Shown here one piece after another: positions 9,887-19,177 of a DNA stretch of 64,000 bases (position 1 is the first letter of the stretch; every line of letters starts with the position of its first letter). The position numbers and the translations under genes were made by a program. The notes below the pieces were generated by a model. That model saw only the letters and a program-made list of their open reading frames with translations, had not been told where the DNA came from and searched no databases. The stretch is from Symploca sp. SIO3C6 (GTDB taxonomy: Bacteria; Cyanobacteriota; Cyanobacteriia; Cyanobacteriales; Coleofasciculaceae), in contig JAAHHJ010000004.1 in NCBI GenBank assembly GCA_010692425.1, positions 123,680 through 187,679 of the forward strand, read 5' to 3'.

Positions 9887-10101
9887 AATTGATCTGGATC
9901 TAACTCCTGGGTTTTACCTGCGCGATATTCAGCCATTGCTGTGGCTGCAAGTTTCGCTAGTTTATCTGAAGAACGAGAAAAAGCTTCATCCCAACGCTGT
10001 TCATCTTCTAATTCTTCTAAAATCATCCTAGCCATAATATCTTGTTGTCTGGCTGGTAAGCTTTTGAGCTTGGTAATAGCTTGTTCAAGTAAATCTGTCA
10101 T
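9883..10101 (-). CDS. putative antitoxin partner
   Basis: overlaps the toxin start by 4 nt; MTDLLEQAITKLKSLPARQQDIMARMILEELEDEQRWDEAF; internal ATG preferred. Confidence 0.7.
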   Translation of the reverse strand: MTDLLEQAITKLKSLPARQQDIMARMILEELEDEQRWDEAFSRSSDKLAKLAATAMAEYRAGKTQELDPDQL

Positions 10102-10311
10102 GATGCATGTGGTTAAACTAAGCTCTACCTTGTATTCAAGCACATTATTATCATCAACCAGGAAACAGCCAGATCAAGGTTGGCAGGAAGTTGAAACTGA
10201 GTGATAATAGCTACGTTCGTTGTTCATTGTTCATTGTTCAAGAATCGTTCATTGTTCATTGTTGATTGTTCATTGGGAATGTATACCACAACTGCCCTTA
10301 TAATTTTCCCA

Positions 10312-10436
10312 ATGAGCCATGAACCATGAGCCATGAACTATGAACCATGAGCCATGAGCCATGAACTATGAACCATGAGCCATGAGCCATGAACTATGAA
10401 CCATGAACCATGAACCATGAGCCATGAACTATGAAC
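10312..10436. repeat. heptamer tandem repeat (CCATGAA/CCATGAG/CTATGAA), about 17 units
   Basis: period-7 array running into the start codon of the next gene. Confidence 0.92.
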
Positions 10437-11597
10437 GTTGATCAACAAAAGTTAAAAGCTATCCTTGCTCTTTTAAAGAAAATGTCTAGAGACGCTTCTC
10501 TAGAAATTGTTGATATCTCTGGAGCTAAGCTCACACTAATCCTCGGAGGATATCAACAAGGTTTGGAGAGACTCAAACAACTATTCCAATCAGGAGAGTT
10601 GACGGAAGTATTAGATATTCCTATTGAAGATATTAGCTTCATTAATACCAATACTCTAGAAGATGAGACAAAAATCAAGGCAACTGCTCAAAAACGATTA
10701 GCATTTACTATGACTGGCGATATTATGCCAGCTGACATAGCACAACTAAAAGCTACAGTTATCGAAAATTCAGATAACCTTAACAAGACTAAGGCTAATC
10801 AGCAATCCCCTCTAGCTCAGAAACAAGATACTCAGAAAACTGAGAATCAAAACTTGAGTGATGCTAAACCGATTCGTGCCAGTCTGGGAGGTAGTTACTT
10901 AATCCTTGCCAACTTGATGCGTGCTAATCTCAAAGGTGCCTACTTGATTTTTGCTAATCTCAGTGGTGGTAACTTGAGTGGTGCTGATCTGAGTAACACT
11001 TATCTCAGTGGTAGCAATCTTAGTGGTAGCAATCTTAGTGGTAGCAATCTTAGTGGCACTGATCTTAGTAATGTTGACCTCAGTAGTGCTGATTTAAGTG
11101 GCGCTAACTTGAAAGATGCTGACTTAAGTGGTGTCTGCTTCAGTGGTGCTAACTTGAAAGATGCTGACCTGAGTGATACTAATCTAAGTGGGAATGACTT
11201 GATTCTTACTAACCTGAGTGAAGCCAATCTCAGAGATGCAAATTTAAGTGACGCTAATCTCAGAGGAGCTAACCTCAAAGGTGCCGACTTGAGGAATGCC
11301 AACTTAAGGGATGCCTACCTAAATATCGCCAAACTTACTGGTACTTGCCTCAATGGTGCCAATCTTAACGGTGCTGATTTAAGTGGCGCTGACCTAAGTA
11401 GTGCTAGCCTTAGGGATGCTTACTTAAATAATTCCCAACTCCGAGGCGCTGATCTCAGAGGCGCTGATCTAAGTAATGCTAGGCTTAGGGATATCCAAGT
11501 CAAAAACACCAAATTTGGCAATAACCTCGGGATTTCGGAAACAATCAAGCGCGAACTGGTTAAGAAGGGAGCGATACTAGATGATGCTATGGATTAA
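10431..11597 (+). CDS. pentapeptide repeat protein with unrelated N-terminal domain
   Basis: long series of ADLSGANL-type repeats after about 140 N-terminal residues. Confidence 0.88.
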   Translation: MNVDQQKLKAILALLKKMSRDASLEIVDISGAKLTLILGGYQQGLERLKQLFQSGELTEVLDIPIEDISFINTNTLEDETKIKATAQKRLAFTMTGDIMPADIAQLKATVIENSDNLNKTKANQQSPLAQKQDTQKTENQNLSDAKPIRASLGGSYLILANLMRANLKGAYLIFANLSGGNLSGADLSNTYLSGSNLSGSNLSGSNLSGTDLSNVDLSSADLSGANLKDADLSGVCFSGANLKDADLSDTNLSGNDLILTNLSEANLRDANLSDANLRGANLKGADLRNANLRDAYLNIAKLTGTCLNGANLNGADLSGADLSSASLRDAYLNNSQLRGADLRGADLSNARLRDIQVKNTKFGNNLGISETIKRELVKKGAILDDAMD

Positions 11598-11761
11598 TAC
11601 TAATATCTACCCCAAGAAGTATAGTAGCTTTCAATGGGGATATGCAGCCTGATTTTTCCACCTTCGACTAAGGATACCATGAATATCTTAAAATTTTGCT
11701 ATTCGCAGTGTAGCAAAGTGTCATGCTGGTTTGGTAAATATGAATAGCACGAATATACTGA

Positions 11762-12112
<351 letters not shown>

Positions 12113-12158
12113 CTAGTCACTATCTAGGGCTTGCTCATAACTTCAGAGGCGTTGACAT

Positions 12159-12182
12159 TCCCACGGCTAATAGCACGTGGGA
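12159..12182 (+). repeat. tcccacg-gctaatagca-cgtggga hairpin resembling an IS200/IS605-type element end
   Basis: 7-bp perfect stem; no intact transposase nearby. Confidence 0.4.
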
Positions 12183-12227
12183 TTATTGATTCTCAACCTT
12201 GCCAATACCAGCAGCTATTGAGTCAAC

Positions 12228-12809
12228 CTAAGCTAATTGGCTTAACTTAGGCAGTAGTTGTGCAAATGCCTTACCCCGATGGCTGTATTTTTGCTTAATC
12301 TCTGGTTCCATCTGGGCAAAAGTCAACTGTTGCTGAGGTACATAAAAAATAGGATCATAGCCAAAACCACCAACACCACAGGGAGCAGACAAAATTTCTC
12401 CCCTACAGATACCCTCAGCTTGCAGGGCAATTTCCCCATCAGGACGAGCAATTGCTACTGCACAAACAAATTGTGCTGCCCGATTCTGTTCATTTCCCAA
12501 TTCTCGCAGTAGCCTCTCAATCCTGTTAGCATCTGTAGAGCCATAACGTGCTGAATAAATGCCAGGAGCACCGCCGAGAGCATCCACTTGCAAACCAGAA
12601 TCATCAGCAATCGCCCACTGTCGAGTTACTTTTGCCACCTGCGAAGCCTTCAAGCAAGCATTAGCAGCAAATGTATCCCCAGTTTCCTCAATTTCTAATT
12701 CAGGTGGTTTGAGTTGCAATTCCCAGTCTAAGTCTGCTAAATATGCCTGCATCTCCTGCAGTTTGCCGGGATTTCCTGTAGCTACTATCAATAATTTTGG
12801 CTTAGTCAA
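12228..12809 (-). CDS. rdgB: RdgB/HAM1 family non-canonical purine NTP pyrophosphatase
   Basis: VATGNPGKLQEMQAYL, ADDSGLQVDALGGAPGIYSARY, GGFGYDPIFY. Confidence 0.94.
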   Translation of the reverse strand: MTKPKLLIVATGNPGKLQEMQAYLADLDWELQLKPPELEIEETGDTFAANACLKASQVAKVTRQWAIADDSGLQVDALGGAPGIYSARYGSTDANRIERLLRELGNEQNRAAQFVCAVAIARPDGEIALQAEGICRGEILSAPCGVGGFGYDPIFYVPQQQLTFAQMEPEIKQKYSHRGKAFAQLLPKLSQLA

Positions 12810-13038
12810 GGCAAAGATTTAACTGTTCATTGTTCATTGTTCATCGTTCATTGTTTATTAGCATCAAGTATTGAGGAATTAACAATGAACTAGTAGGCTT
12901 AGCAACTTTTGGTTGGAGAGGGAGCCTGGTTAATTAAAATCAAAGATGCTCCTGTACCCCCATAGCAGACTACCATTTGATTGAAATTGGGAATCTAGGA
13001 GTAAGGTATCTTAAAGTTTGGGAGAAATCAAATCCGTT

Positions 13039-13138
13039 TATAGCAGTACGTATTAAGGTTAGGACAAGCTAAATCGCTAGAACTTTCTCAAATTCTGCCT
13101 TCTGCCTTCTGCCCTGGAGCCTTGCGCGTAGCGCTATA
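13039..13138. repeat. MITE-like dispersed repeat, copy 1
   Basis: TATAGCAGTACGTATTAAGG ... CCTTGCGCGTAGCGCTATA imperfect terminal inverted repeats. Confidence 0.8.
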
Positions 13139-13146
13139 CAATTTGT

Positions 13147-13190
13147 CTCCCCATCCCCCCATCTCCCCATCTCCCCCTCTCCCCCTCTCT
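13147..13190. repeat. octamer polypyrimidine tandem repeat
   Basis: ccccatcccccatctccccatctcccc. Confidence 0.85.
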
Positions 13191-13222
13191 TTTAACTCCA
13201 GGGGAGCTTCCCGCGAGAATCG

Positions 13223-14653
13223 CTAAAATTGATTAGCCCAATCTTTAGCCCAGTTTAGCGTATGGCGAGCTTGCTCAAGGGTGGGAGCTTCGCAGTAGAG
13301 TCTTAGTACTGGCTCAGTACCGCTGAAACGAATTAACAACCAGCTGTCGTTAGCTAGGCGGAATTTGTAACCATCCGTCGTCTGACAATCAACTACTGGT
13401 TGAGAATCAATTTCTGTAAAGGGCTTAGTTTCTAGTTGCTCCATCAGGCGTGAGCGTACCTCCATACCTGACAGATGTAAATCAATGCGATCATAGGCAG
13501 ATTTATAGCCTGTGCGCTCTTGAAGATTGCTATAGAGTTGACTCAAATCTTGTCCTGATTGGGCAATTGCCTCCAACAGATACAGTGCTGATAACAAGGC
13601 ATCTCGCTCTGGAATATGAGTTCCATAACCAATGCCTCCAGACTCCTCACCCCCTAGCAAGACTTGAGCAGATAACATGCGATCGGCAATGTACTTGTAG
13701 CCAATGGCAGTCTCATACACTGGTAAATTATACAGCTTGGCGACGCGGGGAATTAAGTCAGAACCACTGAGAGTTTTGACGACTTCGCCATCAAAATGAC
13801 GCCGTGACGCCAGATGTTCAATCAAAATGGGAATTAGAAATTGGGAACTCATGAAATTCCCCTCACCATCGACGGCAGCAACGCGATCGCTATCACCATC
13901 AAATACAAATCCTACCGCTAGCTGGGCATCTTCTTGACGCCGATAAGTCTTGATTTCTTGGAATAGCCCAGCCAGGTAGCGCGGTAATGGCTCTGGTGGC
14001 TGCCCGCCAAATAAAGGATCCCGAGAGCTATTGATTTCCTCAATTGGCACCCCTAGAATTCGCTCTAAACCACTGGCGGCTGCCCCATGCATCACATCGG
14101 CAAAGACTCTCAACTTGCCTTGATTAATTAATTCAACAATCTTGGAAAGCTCGACTTTAGTTTTAATCGCTTGGCAGTAGCTAGGCCAAGGATCGAAACT
14201 ATCTAGATTACCAGGGGTTTCGGGATTAGCTGTTGACTCCTCCAGTAGAGCTTCAATCTGGCGGGTTACTTCTGGGGCAACTGAACCGCCAAAAGCCCCT
14301 TTAACCTTCAACCCCAGGTATTTTCCAGGGTTGTGACTAGCTGTCAGCACCAAGGCTCCTAAGGCATTGTAATCCTTAGCTGCCCAGCTAAAGGCCGGAG
14401 TGGGGGCATAACTGTTAGAGAGCAACACGTCGAATCCTGCTGCTGTCACTGATTTGGCAGTTTGTTGGGCAAAATCTTCTGCCATGAAGCGGCGGTCATA
14501 ACCTACGATAATAGTATTGCTACCAGTAGAATCTCCGTAGGTTTTTGCCAGAACTTTGGCAGCTGCAGCTGCTACCAAAGCCACGCGCTCAAAGGTGAAA
14601 TCGGCGGCAATTATACCTCGCCAGCCATCTGTTCCAAACTTAATTGAATGCAC
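13223..14653 (-). CDS. phosphoglucomutase/phosphomannomutase family protein
   Basis: FGTDGWRG, TASHNP, FDGDSDRVA, RFSGTEPVLR motifs. Confidence 0.93.
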   Translation of the reverse strand: MHSIKFGTDGWRGIIAADFTFERVALVAAAAAKVLAKTYGDSTGSNTIIVGYDRRFMAEDFAQQTAKSVTAAGFDVLLSNSYAPTPAFSWAAKDYNALGALVLTASHNPGKYLGLKVKGAFGGSVAPEVTRQIEALLEESTANPETPGNLDSFDPWPSYCQAIKTKVELSKIVELINQGKLRVFADVMHGAAASGLERILGVPIEEINSSRDPLFGGQPPEPLPRYLAGLFQEIKTYRRQEDAQLAVGFVFDGDSDRVAAVDGEGNFMSSQFLIPILIEHLASRRHFDGEVVKTLSGSDLIPRVAKLYNLPVYETAIGYKYIADRMLSAQVLLGGEESGGIGYGTHIPERDALLSALYLLEAIAQSGQDLSQLYSNLQERTGYKSAYDRIDLHLSGMEVRSRLMEQLETKPFTEIDSQPVVDCQTTDGYKFRLANDSWLLIRFSGTEPVLRLYCEAPTLEQARHTLNWAKDWANQF

Positions 14654-14934
14654 GGCTTCTCGCTTTAAATATTTTCGGTGTAACTATTAAAGTTATTGAG
14701 CTTCAATTAGGACACTAACGGCCAGATCCTAGCATTTGTAAATCTGGATGTCTCGTTATCCCCATCCCAATTAATCTCAACTTAAATTACAAGTGCTTTA
14801 GTAAATACAGAGTTTCGTCGCACCTGTCAGGATTTTTGTCAGCTGCATTTGCCAACTACCTTATCTGTTTTCAACTCGGAGGGCAGAAGGAATTAATAAC
14901 TTTTCTCAAGAGCTTTGATTTGAATGTAAGTAAT

Positions 14935-15267
14935 TTACTCTCGGCGGTTTCTGCCTGAGTTGGGGATAGAGTTATCTAAGGGCATATTCTCCAGAAGTTC
15001 TCGCAGTCTCATACGCTCAATGTAGGGCCAACCTCCCTCTTCTTCGATATCTTTAAGCAGAGCGTAAAGTTGCTGCCGGTTATCTGGCAAAGATGCCTGG
15101 AATGAATGTTCTCGAATTTCACGATGAGTCTGCTCTAAAGTCCGCAGCAAAGCTAGCAGTGCCAGTGAATTGCCTTGATAGCTATCGGCTAAACAACGAA
15201 GGTCAGCAGCAAGAGCTTGCAGTTTAATCTGTAATTGACTTAATCCTAAATCCCCGTCTTGGTTCAT
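14935..15267 (-). CDS. conserved hypothetical protein
   Basis: 110 aa ORF with coding-like composition. Confidence 0.6.
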   Translation of the reverse strand: MNQDGDLGLSQLQIKLQALAADLRCLADSYQGNSLALLALLRTLEQTHREIREHSFQASLPDNRQQLYALLKDIEEEGGWPYIERMRLRELLENMPLDNSIPNSGRNRRE

Positions 15268-15795
15268 GCCCTCAATTCTAAATCCACCAAGATTAAGATG
15301 ACATGAACTACGTTGCCCTAGTCAATACTTTCTTGCAGAGCTTTTTCGTGAGTAAGCTTAGTCGCCAGGGTACTTAAGTCTACATTTTAACCTTACCTCC
15401 AGTTAATAGCATAATCTCAAGGCAGTTTGCAGCTGCGGTGGATTTTTGGGCAGCTCAGGTGGCTCTTTCCTTGTACAATGCTTTTACACCTTCTCCTGCT
15501 ATCTTCGGGAACTGTACTCCAACCGTCAGCGGTTCAAAAGATTTCAAGATTACCGAGACTGTTGGAACTGCTTCCTTAGTCTTAAAGCATAGCATGGGTG
15601 TTAAGTCAACTACTGCACACTGAACCTCCGGGTTTAGGCGTCCATTTCCTCGCCCGGACAAGGCGAATTGTTCTCATCTGTTGCCATCTTATTGAAAAGC
15701 AATAGCTGTGTAACTCCTAAATAATCCAGGAAAAACAATTCGCTACCTCACTTAGACGGATTTTCAGATTAGATTATTGACGATTGAGATTAAAC

Positions 15796-16626
15796 ATGAG
15801 ATATCGCGCTTTCCTTGTGGCCTTCCTGGCTTTGTGTCTGGGGGTACTGACGGCTTGTGCTCAAGGTCCAGTAAATGCAACCAGTATTGAAGGATTAACC
15901 TATGATCAGATCAGAAACACTGGTCTAGCTAACCTCTGTCCCCAGCTTTCAGAAACAGCTCGCGGTTCTATCCCTATAGATCCAAGCAAATCTTACCGAG
16001 TCTTGGATCTATGCTTACAGCCGACTAAATACTATGTCAAAGAAGAACCTGCCTCTAAGCGTAAAGAACCTGAGTTCGTTCAAGGCAAGTTGTTGACGCG
16101 TTACACATCTAGTCTTGAGCAGATTCAAGGAGATTTAAAGATTGATGAGACAGGAACCTTGACTTTTATAGAAAAAGAAGGTATGGACTTCCAAGCAATT
16201 ACAGTACAGTTGCCTGGAGGTGAGCAAGTACCTTTCCTCTTCACAATTAAAAGTCTCTTGGCTAAGAGTAAGCCTGGCCGTGATAGTGTCAATACCTCCA
16301 CTGACTTAACAGGTGAATTCAAAGTTCCCTCTTACCGGGGTTCGGTTTTCCTAGATCCTAAAGGACGTGGCGTTGCTAGTGGTTACGATAATGCAGTTGC
16401 TTTGCCATCGGAAGCTGATAGCGAAGAGCTAGTACGTGCCAATGTCAAGCGAGTAGTCAGTGGTACTGGTAAGATTTCGTTGCAAGTTGCTAAGGTAGAT
16501 AGTGATACTGGTGAAATTGCTGGTACATTTAAGAGCGAACAGCCTTCTGCTACTGATTTGGGTGCTGAAGATCCAGAAGAAGTAAAGGTTCAAGGCATCT
16601 TTTACGCTCGAGTTGAACCAGAATAA
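15796..16626 (+). CDS. psbO: photosystem II manganese-stabilizing polypeptide
   Basis: LTYDQIRNTGLANLCP ... VFLDPKGRGVASGYDNAVALP; ATG at 15796 preferred over TTG at 15784. Confidence 0.97.
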   Translation: MRYRAFLVAFLALCLGVLTACAQGPVNATSIEGLTYDQIRNTGLANLCPQLSETARGSIPIDPSKSYRVLDLCLQPTKYYVKEEPASKRKEPEFVQGKLLTRYTSSLEQIQGDLKIDETGTLTFIEKEGMDFQAITVQLPGGEQVPFLFTIKSLLAKSKPGRDSVNTSTDLTGEFKVPSYRGSVFLDPKGRGVASGYDNAVALPSEADSEELVRANVKRVVSGTGKISLQVAKVDSDTGEIAGTFKSEQPSATDLGAEDPEEVKVQGIFYARVEPE

Positions 16627-16769
16627 AATCCCCAAGAATTTGGAGTGTAATCTTGAGAGTGTGAGGGGTATAGACAAACCTTTACTATTTGGTGGATAGG
16701 GATAAATCTACCTCTCACACATAGTTGCAGAAAACCGAACAACTCAGTGAAATTACAGTGGTTGACAAG

Positions 16770-16794
16770 ACCAGTTAGACACTAGACTGGTTTT
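16770..16794 (+). terminator. possible terminator downstream of psbO
   Basis: accagt-tagacactag-actggt followed by ttt. Confidence 0.45.
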
Positions 16795-16995
16795 GAAGCC
16801 TTAATTTCTATAAGAGTTGGTGGAAACAAACAAAGTCTCACAAGAGATTGAACAAATATAGAAAAGTTTGGTACCATCAACAAATATTACAACGAAAAAA
16901 AATTCAGCCTTTGCTGAACAACACTCTTCTGGGAGAATTAACACCCAGACTGGAGAATATACGATTAGACAGTGCTCTACCATTGCAATTTGGCT

Positions 16996-17772
16996 ATGCA
17001 TACTCCAGTTACCGACCAACTCAAGCAAGAGAGTCTAAGGTTACTTCGACAGTACCGGAACTCCAATTGTTCGCAGATTCGCAATCAAATTGTGAGTCTC
17101 AATTTCGGACTGGTTAGAAAAGAAGCTCATCATTGGGTAAATCAATGTGGCGAAAGCTATGAAGACTTGCTTCAGGTAGGTTGTATTGGCTTAATTGGTG
17201 CAATTGAGCGCTTTGATCTGACAAAAGGGACTGCCTTTAGTTCCTTTGCTATTCCCTACATTCGGGGTGAAATTCAGCACTATTTAAGAGATAAAGGTGG
17301 CTCGGTTCGTATTCCGAGGCGTTGGCTAACACTGCGACATATGGCAGTAGAGATTACCCAAAATTTGCGAGTGCAGCTCAACCGACAGCCAACGGATGCT
17401 GAGGTGGCGGTAGCTCTAGATATTTCCCTAGCCCAATGGCAAGAAATTAAGCTGGCATATCAAAATCGTGAACCTTTAAGTTTAGATACACCAGTAGGAG
17501 ACCCATCTGAAGATCCCACCACCAGCTTGGTTGAATTAGTACCTGACCCTAAATATCGCAGCTTTCAGTTAGCACAAGAGGATAGAATTCGCCTACAACA
17601 AGCTTTGGCTAATCTAGAAAAGCGGACTCGTGAGGTTATGGAATTTGTCTTTTTTCATGACCTAACACAAAAAGAAGTTGCAGAACTATTGAATATTAGT
17701 GTAATTACAGTCTCCCGCCGCCTTAAGAAGGGATTAAACTCTCTCAAGAATTTAATGACCCGCGAACTTTAA
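16996..17772 (+). CDS. sigF: RNA polymerase sigma factor, group 3 (SigF-like)
   Basis: MHTPVTDQLKQESLRLLRQY; sigma-70 regions 2, 3, 4. Confidence 0.9.
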   Translation: MHTPVTDQLKQESLRLLRQYRNSNCSQIRNQIVSLNFGLVRKEAHHWVNQCGESYEDLLQVGCIGLIGAIERFDLTKGTAFSSFAIPYIRGEIQHYLRDKGGSVRIPRRWLTLRHMAVEITQNLRVQLNRQPTDAEVAVALDISLAQWQEIKLAYQNREPLSLDTPVGDPSEDPTTSLVELVPDPKYRSFQLAQEDRIRLQQALANLEKRTREVMEFVFFHDLTQKEVAELLNISVITVSRRLKKGLNSLKNLMTREL

Positions 17773-17859
17773 GGGAAGTTCGCTATACTGAAAATTGTCT
17801 AAATTGAGAATGCCGATAGTTTCTGGGGTGTCATCGGGTAAAACTTAAGGGTACTGGTT

Positions 17860-18732
17860 ATGCGTCTAGCTTTACTAATTGCTTGGGTGAGTATTATAGG
17901 TCTGGTAAGCGGAGGTTGTCAGATTGGTAACGGTGATCAACAAGCAGAGGTTGAATCTACTCCAGCTTCGCCCACTGCCTCCCCAGCTACTCCAGAAGCC
18001 TCACCCTCTCCCACTGCAACAACAAATTTCAGTAATCCCGTGACTCCACCACAAACAGAGGATCGTGTTGCAGTGACAGGCTTGATTCAAACTCTACCAC
18101 CAGAAACCGTAGAACAACAAACTCAAAAGGGTCGCAGTGACCCCTTTGCAGCAATTACAGTACAACCGGTAGTGACTTTACCACCAACTTCTGGCACGCC
18201 TGCTAGGCAAGTGCGATCGCTACCCCAGATTACCCAGACTACAACGCCTTCTAGAGGAAGAAGTCGTGCAACTGGAGGAAGAAGTCGTGCAACTGGAAGT
18301 CCGCCTTCTTCTGTAGCCACGAGAAACAATAGGCTGCCTTCACCGCCGAAAACTCCCACTAACAGGGCTAGTACCCCACAAACTGAAGATAAGGCTGGTG
18401 GCGGTGGGAGTAGTGCAAAAACAGGTAATGGTGCAGATGATCTGCCAGTAGCAGTGGCTCCCTTTGTCCCAGAATTACCAGTTTTACCGGAACCAGAGCA
18501 GGCAAGGGGCGTTGAAATCACAGGTGTTATTCAAGTGGGTGGTGTGCCTAGCGCCATTGTGAAAGTACCAAACGAACCGGATCGTTACGTGCGAGTAGGA
18601 CAGAGGTTATCTAATGGGCAAGTGCTAGTCAAGCGGATCGAAATGAATCGAGGCCCTGAACCAGTGGTGATTCTGGAGCAATATGGCATCGAGGTTGCCA
18701 AGCGAGTTGGGGATAAGTCAGCAGGAGCCTAG
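17860..18732 (+). CDS. hypothetical lipoprotein, Pro-rich, with C-terminal EITGVIQVGGVPSAIVKVPNEPDRYVRVGQRL domain
   Basis: lipobox-like LVSGGC at the N-terminus. Confidence 0.7.
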   Translation: MRLALLIAWVSIIGLVSGGCQIGNGDQQAEVESTPASPTASPATPEASPSPTATTNFSNPVTPPQTEDRVAVTGLIQTLPPETVEQQTQKGRSDPFAAITVQPVVTLPPTSGTPARQVRSLPQITQTTTPSRGRSRATGGRSRATGSPPSSVATRNNRLPSPPKTPTNRASTPQTEDKAGGGGSSAKTGNGADDLPVAVAPFVPELPVLPEPEQARGVEITGVIQVGGVPSAIVKVPNEPDRYVRVGQRLSNGQVLVKRIEMNRGPEPVVILEQYGIEVAKRVGDKSAGA

Positions 18733-18768
18733 TATGCTCTCGCGCGTTAAGAGTATGTCTTCAGTAAG

Positions 18769-18815
18769 AGGGAGATGGGGAGATGGGGAGATGGGGAGAT
18801 GGGGAGATGGGGAGA
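18769..18815. repeat. octamer tandem repeat (GGGGAGAT)
   Basis: period-8 array. Confidence 0.9.
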
Positions 18816-18875
18816 CGAATTTTAATTCAACCCATGGAAAATATACAATTGAAATACACAGTAGCTTAAAAGCAG

Positions 18876-19142
18876 GTGGAGAACAAACGCGATCAAATTA
18901 GCTTTCAAAAAATGCCCCTAGCTGTTTATCGGGAAGTTTCTGCCCATTTACGGCAGGTTCGAGGGGTGGAGGTTGGTTTGATTCCTCAGAAATCGCAGCA
19001 ATTTGATTACAGCCAAAGTCAGATAAGTGGTTTATGGATTGAATATACCGATGCCTTAGAATCTGGAGGAAGAGAGCGAGTTAATCAGATTTTGGCTTAT
19101 TATCAAAATCGCTATGGTATCTCTAGAGAAGAAACTGCTTAG
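18876..19142 (+). CDS. conserved hypothetical protein (start may be 18912)
   Basis: MPLAVYREVSAHLRQVRGVEVGLIPQ; immediately upstream of hisS. Confidence 0.65.
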   Translation: MENKRDQISFQKMPLAVYREVSAHLRQVRGVEVGLIPQKSQQFDYSQSQISGLWIEYTDALESGGRERVNQILAYYQNRYGISREETA

Positions 19143-19177
19143 GTGTACCATCAAAGATGTAGGAATGTAGAATTTGG

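Noticed and set aside
9941-10204. 87-aa plus-strand ORF
   Set aside because: Antisense to the antitoxin; its WQEVETE tail only comes from the duplicated 3' end of the pentapeptide gene
10312-10436. Possible CRISPR array
   Set aside because: Units are 7 nt with no spacers; a tandem heptamer repeat, and no cas genes in the window
11000-11302. Minus-strand Leu/Arg/Ala-rich ORF
   Set aside because: Mirror translation of pentapeptide repeats
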